Below are positions 1 through 10,049 of a stretch of 64,000 nt of DNA, piece by piece. Made by a program: the position numbers and the translations under genes. Origin of the DNA: Actinostola sp. cb2023 (lineage: Eukaryota > Cnidaria > Anthozoa > Actiniaria > Actinostolidae); NCBI GenBank assembly GCA_033675265.1, contig JAUJYZ010000189.1, forward strand, positions 144,672 to 208,671, read 5' to 3'. Within the stretch, counting starts at the first letter, position 1. Each line of letters starts with the position of its first letter. The notes under the pieces are model-generated. The model saw nothing but the letters and a program-made list of their open reading frames with translations, ran no database searches and was not told where the DNA came from.

Positions 1-660
1 AATAATTCGACTGGTTCGATTGTTTGCATGACTTTCTCTACATATAATTATATATATATAAGTTACTGAAAATAACTCGACTGGTTCGATTGTTTGCATG
101 ACTTCTGTACACTGATATAGCTTTCTGTCGTAATAGATCCCTAAAATCTAAGGACGTTTTGATTTCGATTGTATTTTTGCAGTTCACTGACCTGTTTTGA
201 GCGTGGAAATTCTGTTTTAAATAGCGCTACGCGGCGGTTCTATTTAAAATTAGGTCGCGTAATAGATGTATGATCACACAATGATCACACAACTGTAATC
301 ATAATGAATTTTTCAAACGTGGAATAAAATAAACATCCATTGTGAGTTACTGAAAATAACTCGACTGGTTCGATTGTTTGCATGACTTCTGTACATATAG
401 CTTTCTGTCAATATAGATGTTGTTACATCGCTGGTCGTGAGTTCAATTATAAATACTCAAGGACATAACTGTACACGTACTATTACAATTAAGCAACAAA
501 CATGGCATAGCGAGGTCATGATAGTTTTTGAGTTCATTTCATTTGCTTTTCAGTCTCGACTGGCCTGACTGTTTGCATGACTTCTTCTGTACATGTACAT
601 GTACATATAGCTTTCTGTCAATAGATGTAGTTACATCGCTGGTCGTGAGTTTGATTATAA
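1..660 (+). repeat. Four diverged direct repeats, irregular spacing
   Basis: A unit containing 'cgactggttcgattgtttgc', then 'atgacttctgtacat' and 'agctttctgtca', recurs at about 8-45, 78-135, 360-460 and 553-660. The last two copies also share a downstream 'catcgctggtcgtgagtt' segment. Copies differ by substitutions and short insertions, including a (catgta)n expansion near 590-608. No coding signal is seen; ORFs here are short and unsupported. It looks like a decayed tandem or segmental repeat of unknown family. Confidence 0.7.
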
Positions 661-904
661 CTAGAATCCCGACCTTTCAATATCTTGAAGATCTCAAACT
701 GCTTTCAAATAATCTAAGATTAAATATCTACTTGAGTCCTGTGTGTCGTTTGTTTAGCGATTAGAGCGGTTTTTCGCGAATTCAGGGACCGGAGAGTAGC
801 TTGCTCCCTTATCTGCTGAGTTATCTTGAAACTCGATACGATCAAATACTTGGCATTTTGTGTCCGACGAATAATAATAATAATAAAAAAAAGAAAGTCC
901 ATTT

Positions 905-1060
905 TATAACTCGGGCTTCCTTCGGAAGGGCCCGAGTAATAAAAAAAGTGTACCCAAATTAAAGATCGAATATTTTATTGTATATATGGTCTAAAAGCAA
1001 AATATGGTACCCAATTTAAGGGTTCAAAAACCATACCCTATCTTTTGCACGGGACTTTTT
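905..1060. repeat. Hairpin plus relict of 'accctat' repeat family
   Basis: At 907-937 a short inverted repeat (actcgggcttcc / ggaagggcccgagt) forms a hairpin. The following 120 bases carry 'gtacccaatttaaggg' and 'accataccctatc', motifs shared with the poly-G/poly-C bounded repeats at about 3762-4160, 9120-9489 and 38880-39190. It is probably a decayed member of that non-coding family. Confidence 0.4.
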
Positions 1061-1178
1061 ATAATAAAAACACGAGGCGCGAGGCGATATGCATGGTCAG
1101 TTACTTAAAAATGCAAAATTTAGTCCAAAGCATCATTTGCCTTGCACGCGCCCGAGCGGTCTTTTCAAACTGGTTGAG

Positions 1179-1581
1179 ATGGCGGCGTGTAAGCAATATT
1201 TGGAGAAAGTAGACATGAGACTTTTGTCTAACGTTAAGCGTAGATCACACAGGAATGCGCGTATTAAAAACTTCCCGGTGAGCAATAATTGTGATGAATT
1301 TCGACAAACAATGCGGAATTTATTGCCCGGCGAGAAGTGGGTGGATAATTTTAATTTTGGCTACATTGACACGAGGAAGAAAGTGTGGGTCAACAAGGAC
1401 GAAGATCTAGATGACCTATTTGCTGCCGCGACGAATGGCAGTGCAATATGGGTTGATCCCAGCAAGAGCCAGACGTCGACTGTCACTGAGACTACAACAG
1501 TCGCCACCAACTATACGGAGACTACTGACAGTACACTCAGCACCGTACATGTACCTGCAACGACCAAACCAGGGCAAAAAC
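1179..1581 (+). CDS. Probable first coding exon of a SHOCT-tailed host gene (function unknown)
   Basis: The exon opens with ATG in a good context (gagATGG) at 1179. An in-frame ATG lies upstream at 1089, but the run from 1179 looks like the true start. It ends at a GTGAGT donor at 1582. The product is basic and Cys-poor at the start, with 'MAACKQYLEKVDMRLL', then a compact stretch rich in Trp, Asp and Lys, then a Ser/Thr-rich linker that looks disordered. The exon ends in phase 1. I do not recognise the N-terminal domain. It is linked to the downstream exons by splice phase and by order only. The final exon encodes a SHOCT-like tail, which suggests a multi-exon host gene rather than a transposon. 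The exon chain is a prediction without transcript support. Confidence 0.55.
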
Positions 1582-1693
1582 GTGAGTGATTGTTTCGTAT
1601 TGTCCTTATTCTAACAATGAAATGCCCCCTTTTTTCTAAGCAGAAAACTGACAATTATACCAATGAAATAATGTGTCGTTTTTTTGTGCACAG

Positions 1694-1809
1694 GTTCTGC
1701 TGAAACGCTCACAAAATCTCAGCAAATTGAAGAGAAAATTGCTGAATTGCAATGTAAGCATGGCAAGAGCAACGAGCCATATCAATATAAATTATGGGCC
1801 GAAATGCTG
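1694..1809 (+). CDS. Probable second exon (possibly alternative) of the SHOCT-tailed gene
   Basis: A pyrimidine tract and CAG acceptor end at 1693 and a GTGAGT donor starts at 1810. Spliced to the phase-1 end of exon 1, the frame is open and encodes a charged helical segment containing 'SQQIEEKIAELQ' and ending 'YKLWAEML'. Its length (116 nt) leaves the transcript in phase 0, whereas the 6639 exon needs phase 1. So either this exon is skipped, or a further exon of 3n+1 length lies in the repeat-filled gap 1810-6638. I could not identify such an exon. Confidence 0.45.
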
Positions 1810-2892
1810 GTGAGTAACGCTAGACTGAATAATTCGTAGTGTTAAAGTGGATTGTGCTACATGTTTCGATAAGAAGTCTGTGAAGATAATGCTCTTCTCT
1901 TGATTGTAATAACCATAATAATAATTGCTGCGAGCGAAGCGAGCAGCGAAACTAATCGTGACGGAGTTCCTGTGTCATGTGTGGTCGTGTGGGATCTGGG
2001 CACTTATGTGGATGCGGCGAGAGTCGAGACTGCATTTCACGGACTTTGTGTGTGGATGGATGGTTGGAGATGATTTGTGAGCCTCGGTACTTTTGATCAG
2101 CGCACACAACACGTTCAATCGATTTATACAGCTGGTTGGAGTATCGGTTATTTTTCGCTGATTCAAGCCAGGAAAGTGTTTGTTTTCTACAAATCTATTA
2201 TGTCAAATGCAACTTTATTCATTGCTGGAAGCATTCATCAGGGTCACGAACAATTTAGTGACATTTCAAGGGGAAGACAATGTTGTTTTATGAGTTTTTC
2301 AGCGCTGTTGTGTGCTCAGTCGTGTCCAGTTCCACAATGGAGTAAGTACTACAGTCGATCAGATAATTGACCGAAGTCCTGAGACAGCATGTACTTGAAT
2401 ACTTTTGAAAGACACAGTATCCCAGATACAGAGACGCTGTCGCTGACGGGCTGTACTAAACAGCGAAACACCGAAACGAAACCAGAAAAACCAGAAACGA
2501 AACCAGAAACGAAACAGGGATCAATTTCTGATATTCCAAATATTGAACAGAGAAAAGAATATAATCATAGCACTCTAAAAATAGTTTTATTTTAAAATTA
2601 AAGCGAATCGATCGTACCTTTTAATATAATTTTACTGATGATGGAAGTCTGATTCTTGTTGTCGGACTTCGCTTCCATGCTTTACTGACTTATGAACTCA
2701 ATCCTTTGAAGTTTTAGAAGTTGAATTCAATGCTTTGAAATAGTACAGGTATTCCCTTTACTGCTGCTGTAGGCCTACTGTAATGCGCGAAGAAAAAATT
2801 ATTGCTTGGGCGCCATGTTTATTTTAGTAAAGCACAGGAAGACCGGTTTTTAGACACAGGAAGCCCAAGCAAAAACGGCATGTATTTATAAT

Positions 2893-3308
2893 TATTATAT
2901 AGTCAAGTCAATCCGCGCGCTCTGATTGGCTGAAAACTGTGCTGTATCAGAGAACGGAGCACGGTTTGATGACGCTATTTTTCGGCTGTTTGGTTTGATC
3001 CAAAATTCTGAAGAAAACAAGCCAAGCGCGCGTGCGCTCGATGGCGTAACTGGCGTCAGTAGCGCGCGCACTTCACTCGCTAAAATGTTATTCAAAAACA
3101 CAACAGAATCCTCAACTTTCTTGCCCTTTTTCTCATCATTCTATATAATAAAGCAAATAGAACAGCTTTTTCCGTGCTCCGTTCAGTAATACAGCACTCA
3201 GGAAGTGCCGAGAGCCACGGCTCGTGCTCTCCCTACACTTCTTTCGTGCTCTCGTCACTTCCTTCGTGCTGTAGTACTGAACAGAGCACGGAAAAAGCTG
3301 TTCTATTT
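2893..3308. mobile_element. MITE-like insertion in the left foldback arm
   Basis: This segment interrupts homology between the two arms of the surrounding foldback: the right arm runs continuously across the equivalent point near 4800-4815. Its right half (3155-3310) is itself an inverted repeat, with 'aacagctttttccgtgctc' near 3160-3180 returning in reverse near 3283-3302. No protein is supported. Confidence 0.55.
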
Positions 3309-3761
3309 GTTAAACATTGCAAAGCGTTTTCTTTGCATAGCCAATCCAACCTTTCCTATGTAAGTTAAATTATTCAAATACTGAAGATCACAATAGTGCT
3401 ATTTCTATTGTTTTCTATTGTTTCATTAGTGCTATTTAGTACTAATTAGTTATTTAGTTTTCAAGCTTTTCTAAATTGCATTCTACTGATTCGCTTTTTG
3501 CGAACATTAAAAGCCATCTATGACGTCATACTCTCAAAGCTTCAGACAGCACAGGCAACCCAACGACACTTTTATAGAGAAAAACGAGCCTTACGAGACG
3601 CCTGCGGAGGAGGCTAGATACGTTCAGTACTGCCTATTTCACTGGATAGTGCTGTCCAGCATTCACACAATCGTCCCCATGCAGCCCTGTACATTTCTTC
3701 TCCTGCATTACTGAAATTCACTCTGTTTATTATATTCCTATGGAGCTAAAGGTTTGTACGG

Positions 3762-4160
3762 TTAGGGCCCGGGGGGGGGGGGGGGGGGGGTACTTGTTAG
3801 GACAAAAAAAATCTAAAATACCTACCCTGTCTAGGACAACACACTCTATTTTAAGACCCTGTTTAGGACAAAGGACAACATACACATGTAGTCTTCTTTA
3901 CACAATTTTAACGCGTTTTATGTTGATCGATGAGTGCTAAAGACAGGCGAAGCTCGGATCTCAGATATATGCCTAAATACCGGATAAAACCATATTTAAC
4001 GACGACAATCGTACATTTCCATACCCTGTTGAGGACAGAATCACATAAAATTATATACCCTGTTCAGGACAGAGAGGCCAAAAACCATACCCTGTCCAGC
4101 GGCACGTCCCCGTATAGTCCATATATGGGAGTACCCCCCCGGGGGTTAGGGACGTTTGTT
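3762..4160. repeat. Poly-G/poly-C bounded 'accctgt..aggaca' repeat
   Basis: It begins with 'gggcccgggg' running into a G-tract of about 20 bases before 'gtacttgttaggac'. It ends with 'ccatatatgggagtac' and a C-run into 'cgggggttagggac'. Between lie several degenerate copies of an 'accctgttnaggaca' core. Similar ends ('gtactcccatatat') and cores appear at 9240-9480 and 38880-39190. It is a non-autonomous repeat family of unknown origin. Confidence 0.6.
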
Positions 4161-4225
4161 GTTCTGCTCGCAGGGTAGTTTCTTGTCCAATTCGGACTTA
4201 TTTTGACTCGATTAAAAAGTGGTTA

Positions 4226-4640
4226 GGTATGTGCGGCGAGATGTTCACACCTGGACCCTGTTTTTGGAATTTGTCACTCGAAAACCTGGATTTACGAATT
4301 TCCCAAATAAAAAACCCTGGATTTACGAATTTTTATTTACGATATGATACGATGCAGTCTTCAGGATATTTTGTCAGACTAACACTCTAACACCTTTACG
4401 GCGTCTGACTGACGCCAGTATTATTGTTCATGCGGAGTTTTACTGAAACGCCGATACCACATTATACAAATTATTAAAAATTAATAAATGTTTTTTAGGC
4501 TATGGCTGGATTAATGATTTTTATGCGTTCATTTAACCTGGATTAGAGAATAAAATGGCCCAAAACCTGGACCATGTACCGCCGCACATATATATCATGT
4601 AATTATTGGGAGTACCCCCCCCCCCCCCCCCCCCGGGTTC
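4226..4640. repeat. Related repeat with 'tatgtgcggcg' inverted ends and poly-C tail
   Basis: Left end 'gtatgtgcggcg' and right segment 'cgccgcacatata' form a short inverted pair. Inside are repeated 'cctggatttacgaattt' units and 'acctggaccctg/atg' motifs. The right side ends in 'gggagtac' followed by a run of about 20 C. It shares architecture with the neighbouring 3762-4160 repeat but a different core. Confidence 0.5.
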
Positions 4641-5275
4641 ATTTTACGTTAATAAAAATCATTGTTCTCTGCAGGAATTAATTGTGATCTTCAGTATTTG
4701 AATAATTTAACTTAATAGTGATAATACAACCATAAGAAAGGTTGGATTGGCTATGCAATTACCTTCCGCGTCATGATCGAAGAAAACGCTTTGCAATGTT
4801 TATAAATTCATGCTGTTTTTGCTTGGGCTTCCTGTGTCTAAAAACCGGTCTTCCTGTGCTTTACTAAAATAAACATGGCGTCCAAGCAAGAACTTTTTCT
4901 TCGCGCGTTACAGTAGGCCTACAGCAGCAGTAAAGGGAATACCTGTACTAATTCAACTTCTAAAATTTCAAAGGATTGAGTTCTTATGTCAGTAAAGCAT
5001 GGAAGCGAAGTCCGACAACAAGAATCAGACTTCCATCATCAGTAAAATTATATTAAAAGGTACGATCGAGTCGCTTTAATTTTAAAATAAAACTATTTTT
5101 AGAGTGAATTGTACTATGATTAAGCTTATATTCTTTTCTCTGTTCAATATTTGGAATATCAGAAATTGATCCCTGTTTCGTTTCTGGGGTTTCGTTTCTG
5201 GTTTCGTTTCTGGTTTCGTTTCTGGTTTCGTTTCGGTGTTTCGCTGTTTAGTACAGCCCGTCGCTGACCTATCTG

Positions 5276-6235
5276 CCTGATCGAGCTCGTTGGTCTTCGC
5301 CAAACCAATCGCCCATTGTCAATGGCATTGAGGCAACTACTGAATCAAATTATATTTGTTCAACTGAACGGTCCAATTGGCAATATACATGTACATCTAC
5401 CTTATTGGACTCAGTCTTGACTCTTCAGTACTGCTTAGCACCGTTATGTGAAACTGCTTCATTGATTCGGCTACAAAGCCATCATCTGACTGCTGAAAAC
5501 ATTTATATACCCTCTGGCATTGCCATAATATATGCTGACAGGATTACAGTTTCATTATAATGCTTTGCCTCAATGTAAACAGAAAATATCACACACTGGA
5601 TCAAGACATCATTTCTACATGTACTTGGTTTTTGGTGAAGACCAACTTCTGTTAGTGCAATGTAATTGTTAAAATCTCTATGACTTTATCCCAGAACACT
5701 ATAACATACATGTACTGTATGAATCAAACCGTATAAATTTACTGGATCCAACACAACATTATCTTCTACAAGTGTACTACGAGGCTTCGACATCTTTCCT
5801 GATATCTGGCCAGTAAATAGTTATTTAACATTGTATATAATATACACCAAACACAATTCTCTATTTCATTGAATCCATCCATATTTGTATTAATTACTGC
5901 ATATCAGTACACACTTTATGCAATGGTGAGAATAAAAGTGATCACTTGATTGCTGAAAGTCTAGCTGTCTGTCTATGACCAGATTGTTATAGTGTTAGCA
6001 TTTAAACAACACCATACTGCATTTTTTTATTATTTTATTTTACCAGTTAATGCGCCTCGCTGACAAGGGACAAAGCCACATGTACATTTATGCATTACAT
6101 GTACGGCAGTTTACAACTCGCAGCACTTCACTTTCTACCAGAAACGACTAGTAATAATAATATGATAACATGACTCTTAAAAAAATCAAATATTCTCTGC
6201 AGGAGTTTTCCATTTTAATAGTGTGAAAATCTTCA
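5276..6235. other. Intronic/intergenic stretch with no recognised feature
   Basis: No supported ORF, RNA gene or clear repeat unit was found here. The sequence is AT-rich with scattered (catgta) and 'tacatgtac' motifs. Confidence 0.5.
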
Positions 6236-6574
6236 AGCGATACTCTCTAATACGGACACCAAAGGGACAGAGCAGTGTCCGTATTAGAGAGGTGTCCGTA
6301 TTATGAAAGATGTTTGTTAATCATTTTGTGTTAAAGAAGTCTGTAATGTTCTTCATTGAACAACATTCGCTACTCTTTAATCTGTAACGAAAAACAAGGA
6401 ATGGGCGGATTTAGTGTCCGTTGTCCGTATTATAGAGGGTCCGTATTATAAAGGGTCCGTATTATAGAGTTTTTTTTACAGAGAATATATGGGCATTATG
6501 CCGGGACCAAGGGGACTGTCCGTATTAGAGAGGCCGTCCTTATTAGAGAGGTGTCCGTAAGGAGAGGTTCGACT
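6236..6574. mobile_element. pogo/Tigger-type non-autonomous element (eroded left end)
   Basis: The right end read in reverse begins 'cagtcgaacctctcc', the CAGT-GAACC terminus typical of pogo/Tigger TIRs. Inside, 'gtccgtattagagag' and close variants recur at least six times in both orientations, as subterminal repeats do in this group. The left end ('gcgatactctctaatacgg') is divergent. No transposase is encoded. Confidence 0.6.
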
Positions 6575-6638
6575 GTATGTGATATTCAAATACTGTACTA
6601 ACAAATTCCTATTCAAAAATGTAATTGTCAGCTCCTAG

Positions 6639-6733
6639 GTTCACACAGTAGCACGGACGAGCCACCTAATCTGCCGATTTTTCGGCCCAAGGTCGCTAAA
6701 AGGACGTCGAGTAGTCCAAAAGCAGCACCAGAA
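6639..6733 (+). CDS. Probable internal exon of the SHOCT-tailed gene
   Basis: An AG acceptor at 6637-6638 and a GTAAGT donor at 6734 bound an open 95-nt exon. In the frame that joins exon 1 directly (phase 1), it encodes a Ser/Pro-rich linker ('SHSSTDEPPNLPIF' then 'TSSSPKAAPE') and leaves in phase 0, matching the next exon. This phase agreement across exons 1, 3 and 4 is the main evidence that it is real. Confidence 0.5.
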
Positions 6734-6808
6734 GTAAGTTAAAAAACTAGCTACAAAACAGATATCAGTGTGTCGCAAAAATATATATTTGTGGGTTCAT
6801 GTCATAAA

Positions 6809-7346
6809 GCCTAAGTATGGCACACTAAGCAATTCTATACGCTTGTTGGAGCGATCACAAATCGCCGGTGCGATCGCTAGCGAATTTACCTCGCTGTTTA
6901 CACGGCACACTTGGCAAATTTTTCAGCGATTTTGCCGCGAAAATGCAGGCTTCGATTGGAGTTAGCAACAACGACTTATATATCGAGTCGGCCTATACAC
7001 CGGCAAATACGGTATATTTTAATTTGCAATGCAGTCTGTAAGGCCCTGTTTACAAGGAGGGAGGGTAACCCTAGCAGTAGGGTTACCCTAGTACTAGGGT
7101 TATCCCGGCTAGCTCTCGTACATTTCTTATATTTTTCGCGTACGTGTTTACAAGGCTGGTTTACTCGGATAGGGTTACCCTATCGCTAGGGTTATGTTTT
7201 CCCCTTGTAAACGGTTTTGGAAGAGTTGGCTATAGCGATTCTCTGCTTTAATCACCGGGCGATTGACGACGATCGCAAGCCAATATCGGCGATTTCGATC
7301 GCTCGTCGCGGCGATTAGAAAATCGCCTAGTGTGTCGTAGGCTTAA
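6809..7346. mobile_element. MITE with 'taagcct..gacacacta' inverted ends
   Basis: Left end 'agcctaagtatggcacacta' and the right end in reverse ('aagcctacgacacactaggc') form TIRs, followed by GATCGC-rich subterminal sequence on both sides. No coding capacity is seen. A second inverted element (7043-7210) sits inside it. The whole unit lies in the last intron of the SHOCT-tailed gene. Confidence 0.65.
7043..7210. mobile_element. Nested MITE with telomere-like GGGTTA palindromes
   Basis: Left 'ctgtttacaagg' and right 'ccttgtaaacgg' form inverted ends. The interior has alternating 'agggtta' and 'taaccct' motifs in both orientations (e.g. 'gggttaccctagtactaggg'), so it can fold on itself. It interrupts the larger MITE at 6809-7346. 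Confidence 0.55.
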
Positions 7347-7392
7347 CATTGCCGCATTTTAAAATTAATATAACATTATAAATCTTTTTTAG

Positions 7393-7530
7393 GGAAATCC
7401 TTTACCTAACACAGCTAGAACTTCACGCTCAGAAATTCTGAAACAGCTCAAAGAACTGAACGAGCTAAAACAGCTAGGAGTGTTAACAGATGAAGAATTT
7501 CAGGACAAAAAAATGAAGGACTTCAACTAA
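7393..7530 (+). CDS. Terminal exon encoding a SHOCT-like C-terminal domain
   Basis: An AG acceptor ends at 7392 and the frame is open in phase 0 to TAA at 7528-7530. The last 30 or so residues read 'SEILKQLKELNELKQLG' and then 'VLTDEEFQDKK', the pattern of the SHOCT (short C-terminal) domain: a Leu-rich helix, then Gly, Leu-Thr, Asp-Glu-Glu-Phe and basic residues. SHOCT domains occur at C-termini of many proteins and are thought to mediate assembly; the specific function here is unknown. The preceding 6639 exon ends in matching phase. Confidence 0.6.
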   Translation, partial: GNPLPNTARTSRSEILKQLKELNELKQLGVLTDEEFQDKKMKDFN

Positions 7531-7761
7531 TTACCAGGCTGGCAGTCAGTCTGATGATGTTAGTAGTTTTGTTGTGTACTAAAAATGGCAGATAGTCCAT
7601 TACAGTTATTTAACTTGGTTCGTAATACAAAGTTCTGATCTAGAGTGCAATTTAGAAAAGCGTGAAATAGTACTAATTTTAAATAGTACTAAATAGTGCT
7701 ATTTCTATTGTTTTCTATTGTTTCATTTAGTACTAATTAGTTAGTACTGTTTCATGGATAG

Positions 7762-7905
7762 AGTGATTCCAATAAACCTGGGCATTACTGACTACACCAA
7801 TACACACTATTAGACACTCACTCTTGTGTCTTCTTTTGTTTGTTTGCATCCAATAAACACTGAGAGCTAATTAGTAGTGCCCGGGTTTATTGGAATCACT
7901 GTGGT
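7762..7905. mobile_element. Small MITE, TIR 'agtgattccaataaacc'
   Basis: Left 'gtgattccaataaacctggg' and right 'cccgggtttattggaatcac' are inverted. The unit is about 140 bp with no ORF. It directly abuts a second MITE whose TIR is related. Confidence 0.65.
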
Positions 7906-8037
7906 TTTCATAAACCTGTGAAATACATGTTAGCGTAATACGCTTTATTACTCCGTAATTCCATTGTTTTATTTTGTGTGTTTATGGCTATTACGCACTG
8001 ACTAATACGATTTGTTTCACGGGTTTATGAAAACCAC
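7904..8037. mobile_element. Second small MITE, TIR 'gtggttttcataaacc'
   Basis: Left 'gtggttttcataaacctgtg' and right 'cacgggtttatgaaaaccac' are inverted. The TIR resembles that of the adjacent 7762-7905 MITE (agtg, then a short variable part, then ataaacc), so both may use one transposase. Confidence 0.65.
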
Positions 8038-9119
8038 TCTCATATTGTTTGCACTCTAGTAAAACAAAAGAAAGTAATAGCAGGGTCACCGAGGTAATAG
8101 TTAGTTTTTCAGTCATACGAAATCAGCTCTAACGGGAAACGCATTGTACAGAAGTATGTCAATCTTGTGAACCGATAGAAATACAATAAAAGCAATGAAT
8201 GAATCGAAAATCTGTTGTTATTAAATCTGTCCATAACGGAGTACGAAGAAAATTTGCTGCCTCAAAATCCCACTGCCCTGTTGAAGTCATTACGTCTAGT
8301 GCTCTAGAATTTCTCTACTAGCTAAAACCAGAAAACAATGCCCGGCCTTACACATGCATATAGATGATACCTTCCTTAGAATGATACATCCAAGTCTTAA
8401 CGAAGCTCTCTGTACAATAGCCTGGCTGAGAATTCAAGGTTCAAGTTGTATGTTTAATATATGATAATTAATTCCTAAACAACAAACAAACAAACAACTA
8501 TTTTATATTTGGACAACGTTTATGAAAACAGGTGTATCATATAGTTATTTAGTTTACAATTGTTATAGCATAGTTATTTTATTTGGCTACACATGGGTTT
8601 ATACCAGTTGTTAGTGAGTTCCTATTTAAAAGGTGACAACTAATATATGCAAAGTACTCGTCTGTCACCTCGGAACATTCTTTACGGTGTTTTCGTTTCT
8701 ATTTTAGTTTATGAGCTTTTAAACTTGGATCTTATAAACTTGGATCTTATAAACTTGGATCTTATAAACTGAAAATTATGACCTGAGGAAGATCCGAAGA
8801 TGTCCACAGTAGCTTTTAATAGAACTAGACACTCTAGTAGCGTGAAGTCGGGCTTCCATTAAAGCTTTATACCACAACACAAACTAGCAGTGGTACAAAG
8901 TATAGAAGACATTGACTTCGTTAATATGTCAATATTGTGTCAGTTGTGTGATTAAAGTGATTTAATTAAAAATCTCTACCCGGGTCATCGAATACATCGG
9001 CACTTTTCGTATATCTGGGCCTTCAATTATCAGCGGCCGGCACAGGGTGCACGCACAATAGAATCTACTTTCAGAGTCGGGCCTTCCACAGGAAGCCCGA
9101 CTAATAACTGATCTTCCTC
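8038..9119. other. Non-coding stretch with MITE fragment and 16-bp triplication
   Basis: At about 8468-8536 one end of the TACACC MITE family (ggacaacgtttatgaaaaca, then ggtgtat) stands alone. At 8711-8770 a unit 'aacttggatcttataa' repeats three times. 'gaagtcgggcttcc' at 8843 and 'gtcgggccttcc...ggaagcccgac' at 9075-9105 bracket a segment of unknown nature. No gene is supported. Confidence 0.5.
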
Positions 9120-9489
9120 TGAGGGAGGGGTGAGGGGTGAGGGTTGGTTTATCCGGAACTTTAGGACAGGGGTGTGCAGCAGGGATCCAATTTAAGGGTT
9201 ACCCTTTTCAAGGATTGTCACTGAAAGCTGTGAAATATACGGTGGTACTCCCATATATGGACCATATGGACCATATATGGACCATATGGTTTTTGCCTCT
9301 CTTATATGGCCTCTCTTGACTCTGGAACAGGGTATGCAAATCACTATTTCTGTCTGGAACAGGGTTATATTTTACGTTCAGTTTGGCTATGGAACAGGCC
9401 CGATTGTTTTTTTGACATTATGTCTTCACGATCAAGTTTACCACTGCAAAATAACACTTTAGCTACATTTTTAGTCTGAAACAGAGTAC
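9120..9489. repeat. Relict 'ggaacaggg' repeat family; target of the Ngaro insertion
   Basis: It carries 'ggtggtactcccatatatgg', an (atatggacc) triplication, and degenerate 'tctggaacagggta' units. Matching units continue on the far side of the Ngaro element (15863-15930: 'tttgtctggaacaagg', 'tttgtctgaaacag'), so the Ngaro inserted into this repeat. Confidence 0.55.
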
Positions 9490-9625
9490 CTATTCTCAGT
9501 GCCGGAAATAAAGCATGAAATTAGCATAACAATGAGTATCCCACAATCCTTCACTCTGTATAAATTACCGCGAGTTCCTCCCATTGTGCACACTTGTTCC
9601 AAGAACTGCTGGAGTGTAGTCATCG
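9490..9625 (+). repeat. Split direct repeat A1
   Basis: 136 bp from 'ctattctcagtgccgg' to 'agtgtagtcatcg', repeated at 15573-15708 with one visible difference (g/a early in the unit). It forms the left terminus of the Ngaro-like element and includes its 5' leader. Confidence 0.9.
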
Positions 9626-9653
9626 TCGATTTTTCTCCTCGTCGCACCACATC

Positions 9654-9809
9654 ATGGCGGACACAGAACCACAACGCCCCCAGGCCGGCTTGAGAGCCCA
9701 AGAAGTGTTGCAAAACGTACTGGAAAACATCGCGGTGCCCGATAACCAAGGTCAAGTCGCAGCTGCTCCAGAACAGCCAGCAGCCGAAGCTGCCGCTCCC
9801 CCACTGGAG
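9654..9809 (+). CDS. Ngaro gag exon 1
   Basis: ATG at 9654 opens a 52-codon exon beginning 'MADTEPQRPQ' and ending in an Ala/Pro-rich run before a GTAAAA donor at 9810. It joins in phase 0 to an acceptor at 11042, where the reading continues as a helical gag-like domain. The intron between (9810-11041) contains a minisatellite. A spliced gag in a retrotransposon is unusual, because a copy made from spliced RNA should lose the intron; its persistence implies full-length RNA is also used or that this is a one-off acquisition. The evidence is splice-site motifs plus matching phase; no transcript is seen. Confidence 0.6.
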
Positions 9810-10049
9810 GTAAAAACATGTTCCTCGTGTGCTTGCTTAACTTTAGGCTTGTTAGTATATGTGGCATGCGTACAGTCCGTCCTTCTCTATATGTACATTC
9901 CGGACTGCAGTTTCGTTCTCGTCGATAAGCTATTTACCACAGTTTATGCTCCCAACTAGAGCGCCTTTTGAATGTCACACCGGCCACGAACGACTGAAGA
10001 ACCACGTGCCGGTCGAGGGAAACGAAGAAACGACAAACTAGCCGAGATG

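Larger units (their letters stand above)
2440..5275. mobile_element. 2.8 kb foldback element with long inverted arms (arms about 2440-3400 and 4685-5275)
   Basis: Sequence from the 'gacgggctgtactaaacagc' end inward (cgaaacaccgaaacgaaacc repeats, then a segment with 'gtaggcctac', then 'gcccaagcaaaaac') recurs in reverse complement at 4805-5272. The innermost arm part (cattgcaaagcg ... tactgaagatcaca) pairs 3312-3400 with 4685-4800. The left arm is interrupted by a 0.4 kb insertion (about 2893-3308). The loop holds two other repeats (3762-4160 and 4226-4640). No transposase is present, so this is a non-autonomous foldback of unknown superfamily lying in the intron of the SHOCT-tailed gene. Exact ends and TSD were not resolved. 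Confidence 0.7.
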
